Shown here piece after piece: positions 6,920-13,515 of a stretch of DNA of 20,798 nt. The stretch is taken from assembly GCA_046728155.1 (NCBI GenBank), contig JBKPDY010000034.1:1-20798 (forward strand). Reading direction: 5' to 3'. The DNA comes from CAWDLX01 sp046728155 (GTDB lineage: Bacteria; Actinomycetota; Actinomycetes; Mycobacteriales; Micromonosporaceae). Both the position numbers and the translations under genes were made by a program. The stretch's first letter is position 1; every line of letters starts with the position of its first letter. The notes beneath the pieces are model-generated. The model saw nothing but the letters and a program-made list of their open reading frames with translations. It was not told the DNA's origin and searched no databases.

Positions 6920-7830
6920 TAGAAATACCCCTCGCGCTTACGGTCCTCCATCGCGGCTTCGCTGACCTTGTCATCCCCCCGCGTGGCGCCTCGTTCCGTG
7001 ATCCGGGTGGCGGCAACCTCCTCGATCACCCTCTCGACGGTGTCCGCCTCGGACGCTACCGCCGCGGTGCAGCTGGCATCGCCGACCGTGCGGTAGCGCA
7101 CCTTGGCTGTGAACGGCTCCTCGCCCGCCCGCACCGGCAGGTACGGGTGGACCGCGTAGAGCATTCCGCCCCGGTCGACAACCTCGCGTTCGTGCGCGTA
7201 GTAGATCGACGGCAGCGGGATCGACTCCCGGGCGATGTAATGCCACACGTCGAGCTCGGTCCAGTTCGACAGGGGGAAGACGCGGATCGACTCACCGGGA
7301 TGGATCCGGGCGTTGTAGAGCGACCAGAGCTCGGGGCGCTGGTTCCGCGGCTCCCATTGACCGAACTCGTCCCGGAAGCTGAACACCCGTTCCTTGGCCC
7401 GCGCCTTCTCCTCATCCCTGCGCGCACCGCCGAAGAGGGCGTCGAACCGGTGCTTCTCCACCGCATCGAGCAGCACCGGCGTCTGGATCCGGTTGCGCGA
7501 GCCGTCGGCCGGCTCCCGCACCAGCCGGCTGACAAGGGCTTCGGGGACCGAGGCGACGACGAGATTGAGCCCGAGCTCGGCGACCCGGCGGTCGCGGTAC
7601 TCCATTACCTCGTCGAAGTTGTGTCCGGTGTCCACGTGCATCACCGGGAACGGGATCGGAGCAGGCCAGAACGCCTTCTCCGCCAGGCGGAGCATGGTGA
7701 TCGAGTCCTTGCCGCCGGAGAAGAGCAGGACCGGCCGCTCGAACTCGGCCACCACCTCGCGCATGATGAAGATGCTCTCGGCTTCGATCGCGTCGAGATG
7801 GGAGAAGCGGTAGGCGGCCACGCCACTCAT
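6919..7830 (-). CDS. cysD: Sulfate adenylyltransferase subunit 2
   Basis: CysD is the catalytic subunit of ATP sulfurylase (ATP + sulfate to APS + pyrophosphate), cytoplasmic, in sulfate assimilation. The 303 residues contain the PP-loop SGGKDS at 38-43, HVDTGHNFDEVMEYRD, GGARRDEEKARAKER, NWTELDVWHYI and a C-terminal DRKREGYF, all characteristic of CysD. Length is normal. ATG 7830 is preceded by AAGGA with five-base spacing. It forms a two-gene unit with cysN. Two TTCAAAC repeats 21 bp apart lie directly upstream and may be a regulator site. The gap to pth contains a hairpin, so cysDN is probably transcribed from its own promoter. Confidence 0.96.
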   Translation of the reverse strand: MSGVAAYRFSHLDAIEAESIFIMREVVAEFERPVLLFSGGKDSITMLRLAEKAFWPAPIPFPVMHVDTGHNFDEVMEYRDRRVAELGLNLVVASVPEALVSRLVREPADGSRNRIQTPVLLDAVEKHRFDALFGGARRDEEKARAKERVFSFRDEFGQWEPRNQRPELWSLYNARIHPGESIRVFPLSNWTELDVWHYIARESIPLPSIYYAHEREVVDRGGMLYAVHPYLPVRAGEEPFTAKVRYRTVGDASCTAAVASEADTVERVIEEVAATRITERGATRGDDKVSEAAMEDRKREGYF

Positions 7831-7838
7831 GGGGATCC

Positions 7839-7866
7839 TTCAAACGTCGGCGCTTGCCATTCAAAC
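7839..7866 (-). promoter_or_regulatory. Two direct repeats upstream of cysD, candidate regulator site
   Basis: GTTTGAA (plus-strand TTCAAAC) occurs at 7839-7845 and 7860-7866, exactly 21 bp apart, or two helical turns. In the mRNA sense the copies read GTTTGAATGG and GTTTGAAGGA, and the second merges into the Shine-Dalgarno sequence. This is suggestive of a same-face regulator or an RNA element. No known motif was recognised. Confidence 0.3.
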
Positions 7867-7870
7867 CCAT

Positions 7871-7892
7871 CGGGCCTTCATGGTGAAGCCCG
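7871..7892 (-). terminator. Hairpin downstream of pth
   Basis: CGGGC-C-TTCA, loop TGG, TGAAGCCCG forms a nine-pair stem with one bulged base. It lies between the pth stop (7942) and cysD start (7830), so it probably ends the rplY-pth transcript. No U tract follows. Confidence 0.45.
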
Positions 7893-7941
7893 GCGTGGCG
7901 CTCCCCACAGTTGGCGCGGGCGGATCCCGGATACTGGACGG

Positions 7942-8523
7942 TCAGGTCACTCCGTGGAACGCGTTCTGGGTCGGCTCGAGACCCTGAACCACGAGCGATT
8001 CGACGATGTCGGCGGCACGGTCGACCACCACATCGAGATCCTTGCGTTCGGCCGCCGAGAAGTCCGACAACACGTAGTCGGCCGCGTCCATCCGGCCGGG
8101 CGGGCGGGAAATGCCGACCCGCACGCGCAGATAGTCCTTCGTGGACAGCGATCGGGTGATCGAGCGAAGCCCGTTGTGCCCGCCTTCCCCACCACCGAGC
8201 TTGGCCCGGACAACCCCGAACAGGAGGTCGAGGTCATCATGGATGGCAACCAGATGAGTCGGGTCGATCTTGTAGAACTGACAGAGCGAGGCGACCGGGC
8301 CGCCGACCAGGTTCATGTACGTGAGCGGCTTGGCGATCACGAGCTGGGGCGCATCCACGCCGACGCCGAGCCGTGACTCGGCCACCGCGGCCATCGTCCG
8401 ACGGTGGCGGGAGAATCGGGCGCCGGTACGTTCAGCCAGCCGGTCGGCGACGAAGAAACCCACGTTGTGGCGGTTGCGCTCGTACTGCCGACCGGGGTTG
8501 CCGAGGCCGGCGATGATCCACAC
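7942..8523 (-). CDS. pth: Peptidyl-tRNA hydrolase
   Basis: Pth cleaves peptidyl-tRNA released by stalled ribosomes, recycling tRNA in the cytoplasm. The 193 residues start MWIIAGLGNPGRQYERNRHN with the family Asn9 and catalytic His19. Then come KPLTYMNLVG, IHDDLDL and GGEGGHNGLRSI, the substrate-binding and catalytic Asp motifs. Length is usual. The GTG start at 8523 has a strong GAGGAGG upstream with about 8-base spacing. It lies 41 bp after rplY, the conserved actinobacterial ctc-pth pairing linked to ribosome function. Confidence 0.96.
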   Translation of the reverse strand: MWIIAGLGNPGRQYERNRHNVGFFVADRLAERTGARFSRHRRTMAAVAESRLGVGVDAPQLVIAKPLTYMNLVGGPVASLCQFYKIDPTHLVAIHDDLDLLFGVVRAKLGGGEGGHNGLRSITRSLSTKDYLRVRVGISRPPGRMDAADYVLSDFSAAERKDLDVVVDRAADIVESLVVQGLEPTQNAFHGVT

Positions 8524-8564
8524 CGGGGCACCTCCTCTCGGCCCGGCCGCCGTGGCGCCGGCAG

Positions 8565-9227
8565 TCAGCCGGTCGACTCGGTCGTTTCGGCCGGGGGTGC
8601 AGCCTCGGCCGGCGCCTCCTCCTCCGCCGCCTCCGGGGCCTCGGCGACCTCGCCCGCACCCTCGCCCTCCAGCTGTTCGGCCGATGGCGCAACGGTAATG
8701 ACGGCGACAATGGTCTCCGGGTCAACGGCGAGGTCCACACCGACCGGGAGCTTGATGTCGGCAGCGCTCACGCGCGAGCCGGCCTCCATGCCCTCGATCG
8801 CGGCCTCGAGGAACTCCGGCAGGTGCAACGCCTCCGCGGTGATCGGGAGCCGGTCGTGCTCACTGATGACGAGCGTGCCCCGGGCGGCCTCCCCGATGAG
8901 GTGCACCGGGACGTCCACGGTCACCCGCTCGCCCCGCCGCACGATCAGAAGATCGACGTGATCCAGCGTGTCCTTGAGCGGATCACGCTGGATCGCCTTC
9001 GGCAGAGCCAGCGCTTCGGTGCCGTCGGCCAGGGTGATGTTGAAGATCTGGTTGACGCCGCCGTGGCGGATGGCCGCGGCGAACTCGCGCGCCGGGAGGG
9101 CGATGTGTTTGGGCGGCTCACCATGCCCGTACAGCACGGCGGGCACCTTGCCGGCGCGGCGGGTCCGGCGGGCACCACCCTTGCCGAACTCGGTACGGGC
9201 CTCGGCGCTGATCTTTACCTCGGACAC
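8565..9227 (-). CDS. rplY: Large ribosomal subunit protein bL25 (Ctc/TL5 type)
   Basis: This 5S rRNA-binding ribosomal protein of the long Ctc form has 220 residues. The N-terminal L25 domain shows EVKISAEARTEFGKGGARRT, then RRAGKVPAVLYGHG and DHVDLLIV. The C-terminal TL5 beta domain follows (ERVTVDVPVHLIGEA, LEAAIEGMEAGSRVSAADIKLP). The end is a low-complexity Ala/Glu/Pro tail, common in actinomycetes. GTG 9227 is chosen because AGGAG lies seven bases upstream and the L25 domain begins at once. An upstream in-frame ATG at 9272 would add 15 unconserved residues that include the Shine-Dalgarno. First gene of the rplY-pth pair. Confidence 0.95.
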   Translation of the reverse strand: MSEVKISAEARTEFGKGGARRTRRAGKVPAVLYGHGEPPKHIALPAREFAAAIRHGGVNQIFNITLADGTEALALPKAIQRDPLKDTLDHVDLLIVRRGERVTVDVPVHLIGEAARGTLVISEHDRLPITAEALHLPEFLEAAIEGMEAGSRVSAADIKLPVGVDLAVDPETIVAVITVAPSAEQLEGEGAGEVAEAPEAAEEEAPAEAAPPAETTESTG

Positions 9228-9541
9228 GGCAGGACTCCTGATGTGATCTGGCTCGTACGTCTGCGTTGTCACGCAACAGGCGTGTGGTTTGCGGTGCGCG
9301 GGCGAGGGTGCATGGGGACGGGCCCGAACACCGCGCCGATCACGGCACCTGACCCCGTGTACCTACTCAGGAGGTGCCCTCGCCGTGGCAACGTCGACAG
9401 TTTACCCGAGGCGATGGCGCGCGGCTCTGCGGTGGTTGGGATATCGCGATCACCGCCCGCTATCGCGTGATCACCGCCGCTGTCGCGCGATGATCGCGTG
9501 CCCGTAACGCCGGGATCCGTTGGGGCCGTGGACGCCGCGGC
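9228..9541. other. Gene-free 314-bp region between rplY and the GH18 gene
   Basis: I see no convincing coding sequence here. It holds the presumed rplY leader, an inverted repeat GGCACCT (9344-9350) / AGGTGCC (9372-9378) with a 21-base loop, a possible minus-strand -10 (TAAACT, near 9401-9406) without a good -35, and tandem imperfect repeats at 9443-9499. The latter may act as the 3' end of the GH18 transcript. Confidence 0.5.
9443..9499. repeat. Tandem imperfect ~19-bp repeats, REP-like
   Basis: Three units are visible: 9443-9461 (ATCGCGATCACCGCCCGCT), 9462-9481 (ATCGCGTGATCACCGCCGCT) and a degenerate third, 9482-9499 (GTCGCGCGATGATCGCGT). GATCAC and GTGATC in neighbouring units are also inverted copies, so the array can fold. 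I believe similar CGCGTGATCACCGC elements are scattered in Micromonosporaceae genomes, but that is from memory. Confidence 0.6.
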
Positions 9542-10582
9542 CTATCGCGCGGTACGCAAGGCTCGCCACATGGCGGGGTCTTCGCCACCGAGGCGCCATA
9601 GCACGAACCGTCTCACGCCGGAGCGCTTCGCGAGGTCGACCTTCACGCTCAGGCTCCGGGCGTTCTCGTACCAGACAGTGTGCTCGCGACCCTGGTCGTC
9701 CGTGTAACGCAGCCACGGTGACGAACTCCGGCCGTCCCAATGTGGCTCGACCGGATGCTCGCGCAGTGTCGCCTGCACATCGGGCCATAGCACGGGTACT
9801 CCGGCCGAATCGGGCTCCCAGTCGTAGCCGTACGTCGGCACTCCCAGCACGATCCGGTCCCGTGGCACGAGCGCGGTGGCCAGCTTCAGTACCTGACCCA
9901 CCCAGGCCGACGGCGCGATCGGCCCCGGGTGCGAGCCCGGGTACGAATAGTCATACGCCATCACCCGCACCTCGTCAGCGACGGCGCCGATCGCCCGCCA
10001 GTCCTGGGCCCGCGCTCCGGCCCAGCCGCCCGGCTCCGATGTCTTGGCGTGCACCGTGACCGATAGCCGGGCCGGCAGCCGGTGCATGGCAGCGGCGAGC
10101 TCGGCGACGAAGGCACTGTAGGCGTTGCGGCTCGACGCCGGGAGCGCCTCGTAGTCGATGTCAACCGCCGGCCAACCGTGGGCCCGCACCAGGTCGACGA
10201 TGGCCCCTACGTGGGCGGACCGCTTCCCCGGGTCGGCGACGAGCCGAGCCACGAGAGCGCCGTCCCATCCATTGAAGGAGTTGGAGATGGACGGCGCGAG
10301 TGACACCCGATGAGCATGCGCGTCGGCGCTCACCGCGTCCGCCGATGATCGAGCCTGCGCCGACGCGTACGTCACCGATCCGGCGGCGGTCGGCTCGTAC
10401 CAGACCGGGCTCACCTCGGTCAGTACACCGGCTCCCGCCGCCGCTGAGCTGCGCGGGTCCCAGGGCACGACGTAACCGGCGACACCGACGCCGGCCGCGG
10501 GCGCCGAGGTGGTGGCGCCGCCGCAGCCGGAACCCGCCAGGACGGCGGCAATCAACAGAATCGCGCCGATGCCCCGGATCAC
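9542..10582 (-). CDS. Secreted lipoprotein with glycoside hydrolase family 18 (YaaH/SleL-like) domain
   Basis: The predicted protein of 346 residues acts outside the membrane on a beta-1,4-linked GlcNAc polymer such as peptidoglycan or chitin. Starting at GTG 10582 gives a clean lipoprotein signal (IRGIGAILLIAAVLAGSGC, Cys20). The GH18 catalytic motif is DIDYE at 141-145 with Glu145 as acid, in GWPAVDIDYEALP. VRVMAYDYSYPG and RIVLGVPTYGYDW match the YaaH/SleL branch. The end VRRFVLWRLGGEDPAMW is typical of the last barrel strand. A GAGG lies about nine bases before the GTG. An alternative start at ATG 10708 with a better Shine-Dalgarno (AGGAA) would add 42 residues (separate entry). The lipobox -3 residue is Gly, slightly unusual. 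Substrate unproven. Confidence 0.85.
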   Translation of the reverse strand: MIRGIGAILLIAAVLAGSGCGGATTSAPAAGVGVAGYVVPWDPRSSAAAGAGVLTEVSPVWYEPTAAGSVTYASAQARSSADAVSADAHAHRVSLAPSISNSFNGWDGALVARLVADPGKRSAHVGAIVDLVRAHGWPAVDIDYEALPASSRNAYSAFVAELAAAMHRLPARLSVTVHAKTSEPGGWAGARAQDWRAIGAVADEVRVMAYDYSYPGSHPGPIAPSAWVGQVLKLATALVPRDRIVLGVPTYGYDWEPDSAGVPVLWPDVQATLREHPVEPHWDGRSSSPWLRYTDDQGREHTVWYENARSLSVKVDLAKRSGVRRFVLWRLGGEDPAMWRALRTAR

Positions 10583-10708
10583 GCCTGCTCGCCTCGGCAC
10601 TTGTTCCGCAGCCGCGGCGATGAACGCGATAATGGCCAGGAGCCCGAATTTGCAGCGAAGCCATCGGCGGTCGGACTGGTCGAAAAAGACCTCGGAGGTC
10701 GCAGGCAT
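10583..10708 (-). other. In-frame N-terminal extension or remnant upstream of the GH18 lipoprotein
   Basis: The frame continues upstream of the signal peptide to ATG 10708, preceded by AGGAA five bases away. It encodes 42 residues with EVFFDQSDRRWLRCKFGL and a short hydrophobic run (LLAIIAFIAAAA). This resembles, from memory, the N-terminus of actinobacterial polysaccharide deacetylase/GT2 proteins that contain a GH18-like domain (FxDPSGRRWRR followed by a membrane helix). Third-position GC looks lower than in the neighbours. It is either a true N-terminus giving two hydrophobic segments, or the decayed start of a former fusion. Confidence 0.4.
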
Positions 10709-10818
10709 GAGCGTTCCTGTGGGGCCGATAGTGACCTTGTCGAGAAGCCGCGGCACTCTCGGTTACACGACTTTACCGGCGGCCGGTTCACCTCAGGCTC
10801 GAATGCGGATCTGCAAGC

Positions 10819-10866
10819 AGGGGCACCCTATTGACGTGTACAGGCAATAAGGGTGCCCCTATTGCC
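10819..10866 (-). terminator. Interlocking inverted repeats downstream of prs, probable terminator
   Basis: AGGGGCACCCTATTG (10819-10833) pairs with CAATAAGGGTGCCCCT (10845-10860), with one bulge and an 11-base loop. The second arm is also part of a near-perfect palindrome, GGCAATA (10843-10849) with TATTGCC (10860-10866) around AGGGTGCCCC, so the two folds exclude each other. It lies 37 bp past the prs stop on the minus strand, as expected for the glmU-prs terminator. It is also upstream of the GH18 gene. Confidence 0.65.
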
Positions 10867-10902
10867 ACGGGAGTGGCCCGCGCAATATCCGGGGACTGTA
10901 GA

Positions 10903-11883
10903 TCAGCTGAGCCCACCGAAGAGGGTGGTTACCGAACCGTCATCGAAGACTTCGCGGATCGCCCGGGCCAGCAGCGGCGCGATCGAGAGCACGGTGATCT
11001 TGTCGAGCTGCTTCTCCGCCGGGATCGGCAGCGTGTTGGTGACGACCACCTCGCTGATCTTGCTGTTGCGGAGCCTTTCCGTGGCCGGATCCGAGAGCAC
11101 GGCGTGTGTAGCGGCGACGATGACGTCGGCGGCCCCCTCGTCGTGCAGCATCTCGGCGGCCCGGCAGATCGTGCTCCCCGTGTCGATCATGTCGTCGACG
11201 ATGAGGCAGACTCGGCCATCGACCTCGCCGACGACCCGGTTGGCCGTGATCGCGTTCGGCGTCAATGTGTCGCGCGTCTTGTGGATGAACGCCAACGGGG
11301 ACCCGCCCAGCCGGTCGGTCCAGCGCTCGGCGACCCGTACGCGGCCCGAATCGGGGGCGACCACCACCATCGGCCGGTTGCCGTAGCGGTCTTGCACGTA
11401 CTCGGCGAGAACATCCATGGCGAGCAGGTGGTCGACTGGGCCGTCGAAGAAACCCTGGATCTGTGCGGTGTGCAGGTCGACGGTGAGGATCCTGTTGGCC
11501 CCAGCGGTCTTGAACAGGTCAGCGGTCAGCCTGGCCGAGATGGGCTCGCGACCGCGATGCTTCTTGTCCTGCCGGGCGTACGGGTAGAACGGCAGCACCA
11601 CGGTGATCCGCTTGGCCGAGCCGCGCTTGAGCGCGTCGACCATGATCAGTGTTTCCATCAACCAGGTGTTGACCGGCGTACTCATCGACTGAATGACGAA
11701 CGCGTCGGAGCCACGGACCGACTCCTTGTACCGGACGAACACCTCGCCGGAGGCGAACTCGAAAATATCGGTCGGGGTGGCGGCCACACCGAGAACGGTG
11801 CCGATCTCCTCGGCCAGTCCGGGGTACGCCCGCCCGGAGAAGAGCATCAGTGTCTTCCGGTTCTCCGAACTGATGCTGTTCAT
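10903..11883 (-). CDS. prs: Ribose-phosphate pyrophosphokinase
   Basis: This enzyme makes phosphoribosyl pyrophosphate (PRPP) from ribose 5-phosphate and ATP for purine, pyrimidine, His, Trp and NAD synthesis, in the cytoplasm. The 326 residues are normal for a class I PRPP synthetase. PFYPYARQDKKHRGREPIS (98-116) is the ATP-binding and flexible-loop region, DLHTAQIQGFF carries the metal-binding His138, and the PRPP loop is VDDMIDTGST (229-238). ATG 11883 has only a weak upstream GGAG. It lies 39 bp after glmU; this glmU-prs pairing is conserved in Gram-positive bacteria and suggests cotranscription. The 3' end is followed by the interlocking inverted repeats at 10819. Confidence 0.97.
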   Translation of the reverse strand: MNSISSENRKTLMLFSGRAYPGLAEEIGTVLGVAATPTDIFEFASGEVFVRYKESVRGSDAFVIQSMSTPVNTWLMETLIMVDALKRGSAKRITVVLPFYPYARQDKKHRGREPISARLTADLFKTAGANRILTVDLHTAQIQGFFDGPVDHLLAMDVLAEYVQDRYGNRPMVVVAPDSGRVRVAERWTDRLGGSPLAFIHKTRDTLTPNAITANRVVGEVDGRVCLIVDDMIDTGSTICRAAEMLHDEGAADVIVAATHAVLSDPATERLRNSKISEVVVTNTLPIPAEKQLDKITVLSIAPLLARAIREVFDDGSVTTLFGGLS

Positions 11884-11922
11884 CCCGGCATGCGCTCCCC
11901 CGGCTCCGGCCCGTTCAACGGG

Positions 11923-13401
11923 CTACTCAAACAAAGTATCCCCCGCGGATTGGTCATCCTCAGCGCCGCCCCCGCAGTCTGTGACGTGTAAGGCAGCCTC
12001 GGCCGCCTTCGCGGCGGCCGTGCCGGCCCGGCGTCGCGCTACCCAGCCCTCGACGTTTCGTTGCTGGGCCCGACCGACGCCCAGGGCCCCCGGCGGCACG
12101 TCCTTGGTGATGACGCTCCCAGCCGCCGTGTACGCTCCGTCGCCCACCGTGACCGGCGCCACGAGCATGGTGTCCGAACCGGTCCGTACGAACGAGCCGA
12201 TCACCGTACGGTGCTTGCTGACCCCATCGTAGTTGACCACGACATTGGCGGCCCCGATGTTGGTCTGCTCTCCGATCTGGGCATCGCCCACATAGGACAG
12301 ATGTGGGATCTTCGTCCCAGGGCCGACATCGGAGTTCTTCACCTCGACGAAAGTGCCCACTTTGGACTCACTGTGCAGCACGGTGCCCGGCCGCAGGTAC
12401 GCGTACGGACCGACGACCACGCGTGGCCCGACCTCGGCTCCCACGGCGTGCGCCCGTACTACCTGCGCACCCTCACCGACGCGTGCGTCGACGAGGGTCG
12501 TGTCGGGTCCGACCACCGCGCCGGGGCCAATGACGGTGGCGCCGCGCAGGTGGGTGTTCGGCTCGATGACCGCGTCGCAGCTCAGCTGGGCGGTGACGTC
12601 GATCCACGTGGTATCCGGGTCCACAATGGTCACGCCTTCGCGCATCCAGCCGTCGTTGACCCTGTCCCGCAGCTTCGCCCGTAGCTCGGCCAGCTCGACC
12701 CGGTCATTGCAGCCGAGCACCTCGGTCGAGTCCTCGGCGACGAAGGCGTGTACGGCCAGGCCGGAGTCGACCAGCAGCCCCACCACATCCGTGAGGTATT
12801 CCTCGCCCTGCTCGTTGTGCGTGGTCAACTTGCCCAGCGCATCGCGCAGAATGGTCGCGTCGAAGGCGTACAACCCGGCGTTGATCTCGCGGATCGCCCG
12901 CTGCGCCGGGGTCGCGTCGCGCTCCTCGACGATGCCGTCGATGGCTCTGGTGCCGTGATGACGGATGATGCGGCCGAAGCCGTACGGCACACGCACCTCG
13001 GCCGTCAGAATGGTCGCCGCCGCCCTCGCCGCCTCGTGCGCCCGGACGAGGTCGACGAGGGTCTCCGCACGCAGCAGCGGCAGGTCGCCGTTGACGATCA
13101 CGACGGTGCCGAACGGGTCGACATCCTCCAAGCCGATCCGCGCGGCGTGCCCGGTGCCCCGCTGTTCCAGTTGCACTGCGGTCACCGCATACGGCGCCAC
13201 CTCGTGGACGTGTGCGGTCACCTGGTCCGCCGCGTGCCCGACGACGACAACGGTTCGCTGCGGCGCGAGTGCCTCGGTCGCGGCCAGCACATGCCCGACC
13301 ATGCTACGGCCGAGCACCGGATGAAGGATCTTGGGCGTCGCCGACTTCATCCGCCTGCCCTCGCCCGCGGCCAGAACGATCACCGTTCGTCCGTCAGCCA
13401 T
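11923..13401 (-). CDS. glmU: Bifunctional UDP-N-acetylglucosamine pyrophosphorylase / glucosamine-1-phosphate N-acetyltransferase
   Basis: GlmU acetylates glucosamine-1-phosphate and then uridylates it to UDP-GlcNAc, a precursor of peptidoglycan. The 492-residue protein has an N-terminal nucleotidyltransferase domain with LAAGEGRRMKS (10-20), ATPKILHPVLGRSMVGH, QLEQRGTGHAA and VNGDLPLLR. A C-terminal left-handed beta-helix with hexapeptide repeats follows (YLRPGTVLHSESKVGTFVEV, KNSDVGPGTKIPHLSYVGDA, NIGAANVVVNYDGVSKHRT). The tail is Ala-rich with an acidic end. ATG 13401 has GAAGGAG six bases upstream; earlier in-frame GTG/ATG codons lie before the Shine-Dalgarno. First gene of the glmU-prs pair. 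Confidence 0.97.
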   Translation of the reverse strand: MADGRTVIVLAAGEGRRMKSATPKILHPVLGRSMVGHVLAATEALAPQRTVVVVGHAADQVTAHVHEVAPYAVTAVQLEQRGTGHAARIGLEDVDPFGTVVIVNGDLPLLRAETLVDLVRAHEAARAAATILTAEVRVPYGFGRIIRHHGTRAIDGIVEERDATPAQRAIREINAGLYAFDATILRDALGKLTTHNEQGEEYLTDVVGLLVDSGLAVHAFVAEDSTEVLGCNDRVELAELRAKLRDRVNDGWMREGVTIVDPDTTWIDVTAQLSCDAVIEPNTHLRGATVIGPGAVVGPDTTLVDARVGEGAQVVRAHAVGAEVGPRVVVGPYAYLRPGTVLHSESKVGTFVEVKNSDVGPGTKIPHLSYVGDAQIGEQTNIGAANVVVNYDGVSKHRTVIGSFVRTGSDTMLVAPVTVGDGAYTAAGSVITKDVPPGALGVGRAQQRNVEGWVARRRAGTAAAKAAEAALHVTDCGGGAEDDQSAGDTLFE

Positions 13402-13503
13402 TACCGCTCCTTCGTACCGGGTGGACCCCCACAACGGCGGTCACGCGGCCATGCTAGTCAGCCGGCCAGCGGGCGGCGATCCCACACTGTGTCTAGCAGG
13501 GTT

Positions 13504-13515
13504 TAGCCTCACGCG
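13504..13515 (+). promoter_or_regulatory. -10 element for leaderless transcription of the hydrolase gene
   Basis: TAGCCT at 13504-13509 fits TANNNT and ends six bases before GTG 13516. No convincing -35 or Shine-Dalgarno is present, so this is a weak call. Confidence 0.35.

Noticed and set aside
6877..8376. Long plus-strand open frame of about 500 codons opposite cysD and pth
   Set aside because: It runs antisense to two unmistakable genes. Its protein is rich in Arg, Gly, His and Asp with no recognisable domain, typical of the antisense frame of GC-rich genes.
9443..9499. CRISPR-like array
   Set aside because: Units are adjacent without unique spacers, only about 19-20 bp, and no cas genes are in the window.
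10583..10860. Possible c-di-AMP (ydaO-type) riboswitch upstream of the cell-wall hydrolase-like GH18 gene
   Set aside because: Such riboswitches often precede wall hydrolases in actinomycetes, but I could not find the conserved core segments here; only the terminator-like inverted repeats are visible.
10831..11991. Plus-strand open frame opposite prs
   Set aside because: It mirrors prs, with no domain or plausible start region; the prs motifs on the minus strand are exact.
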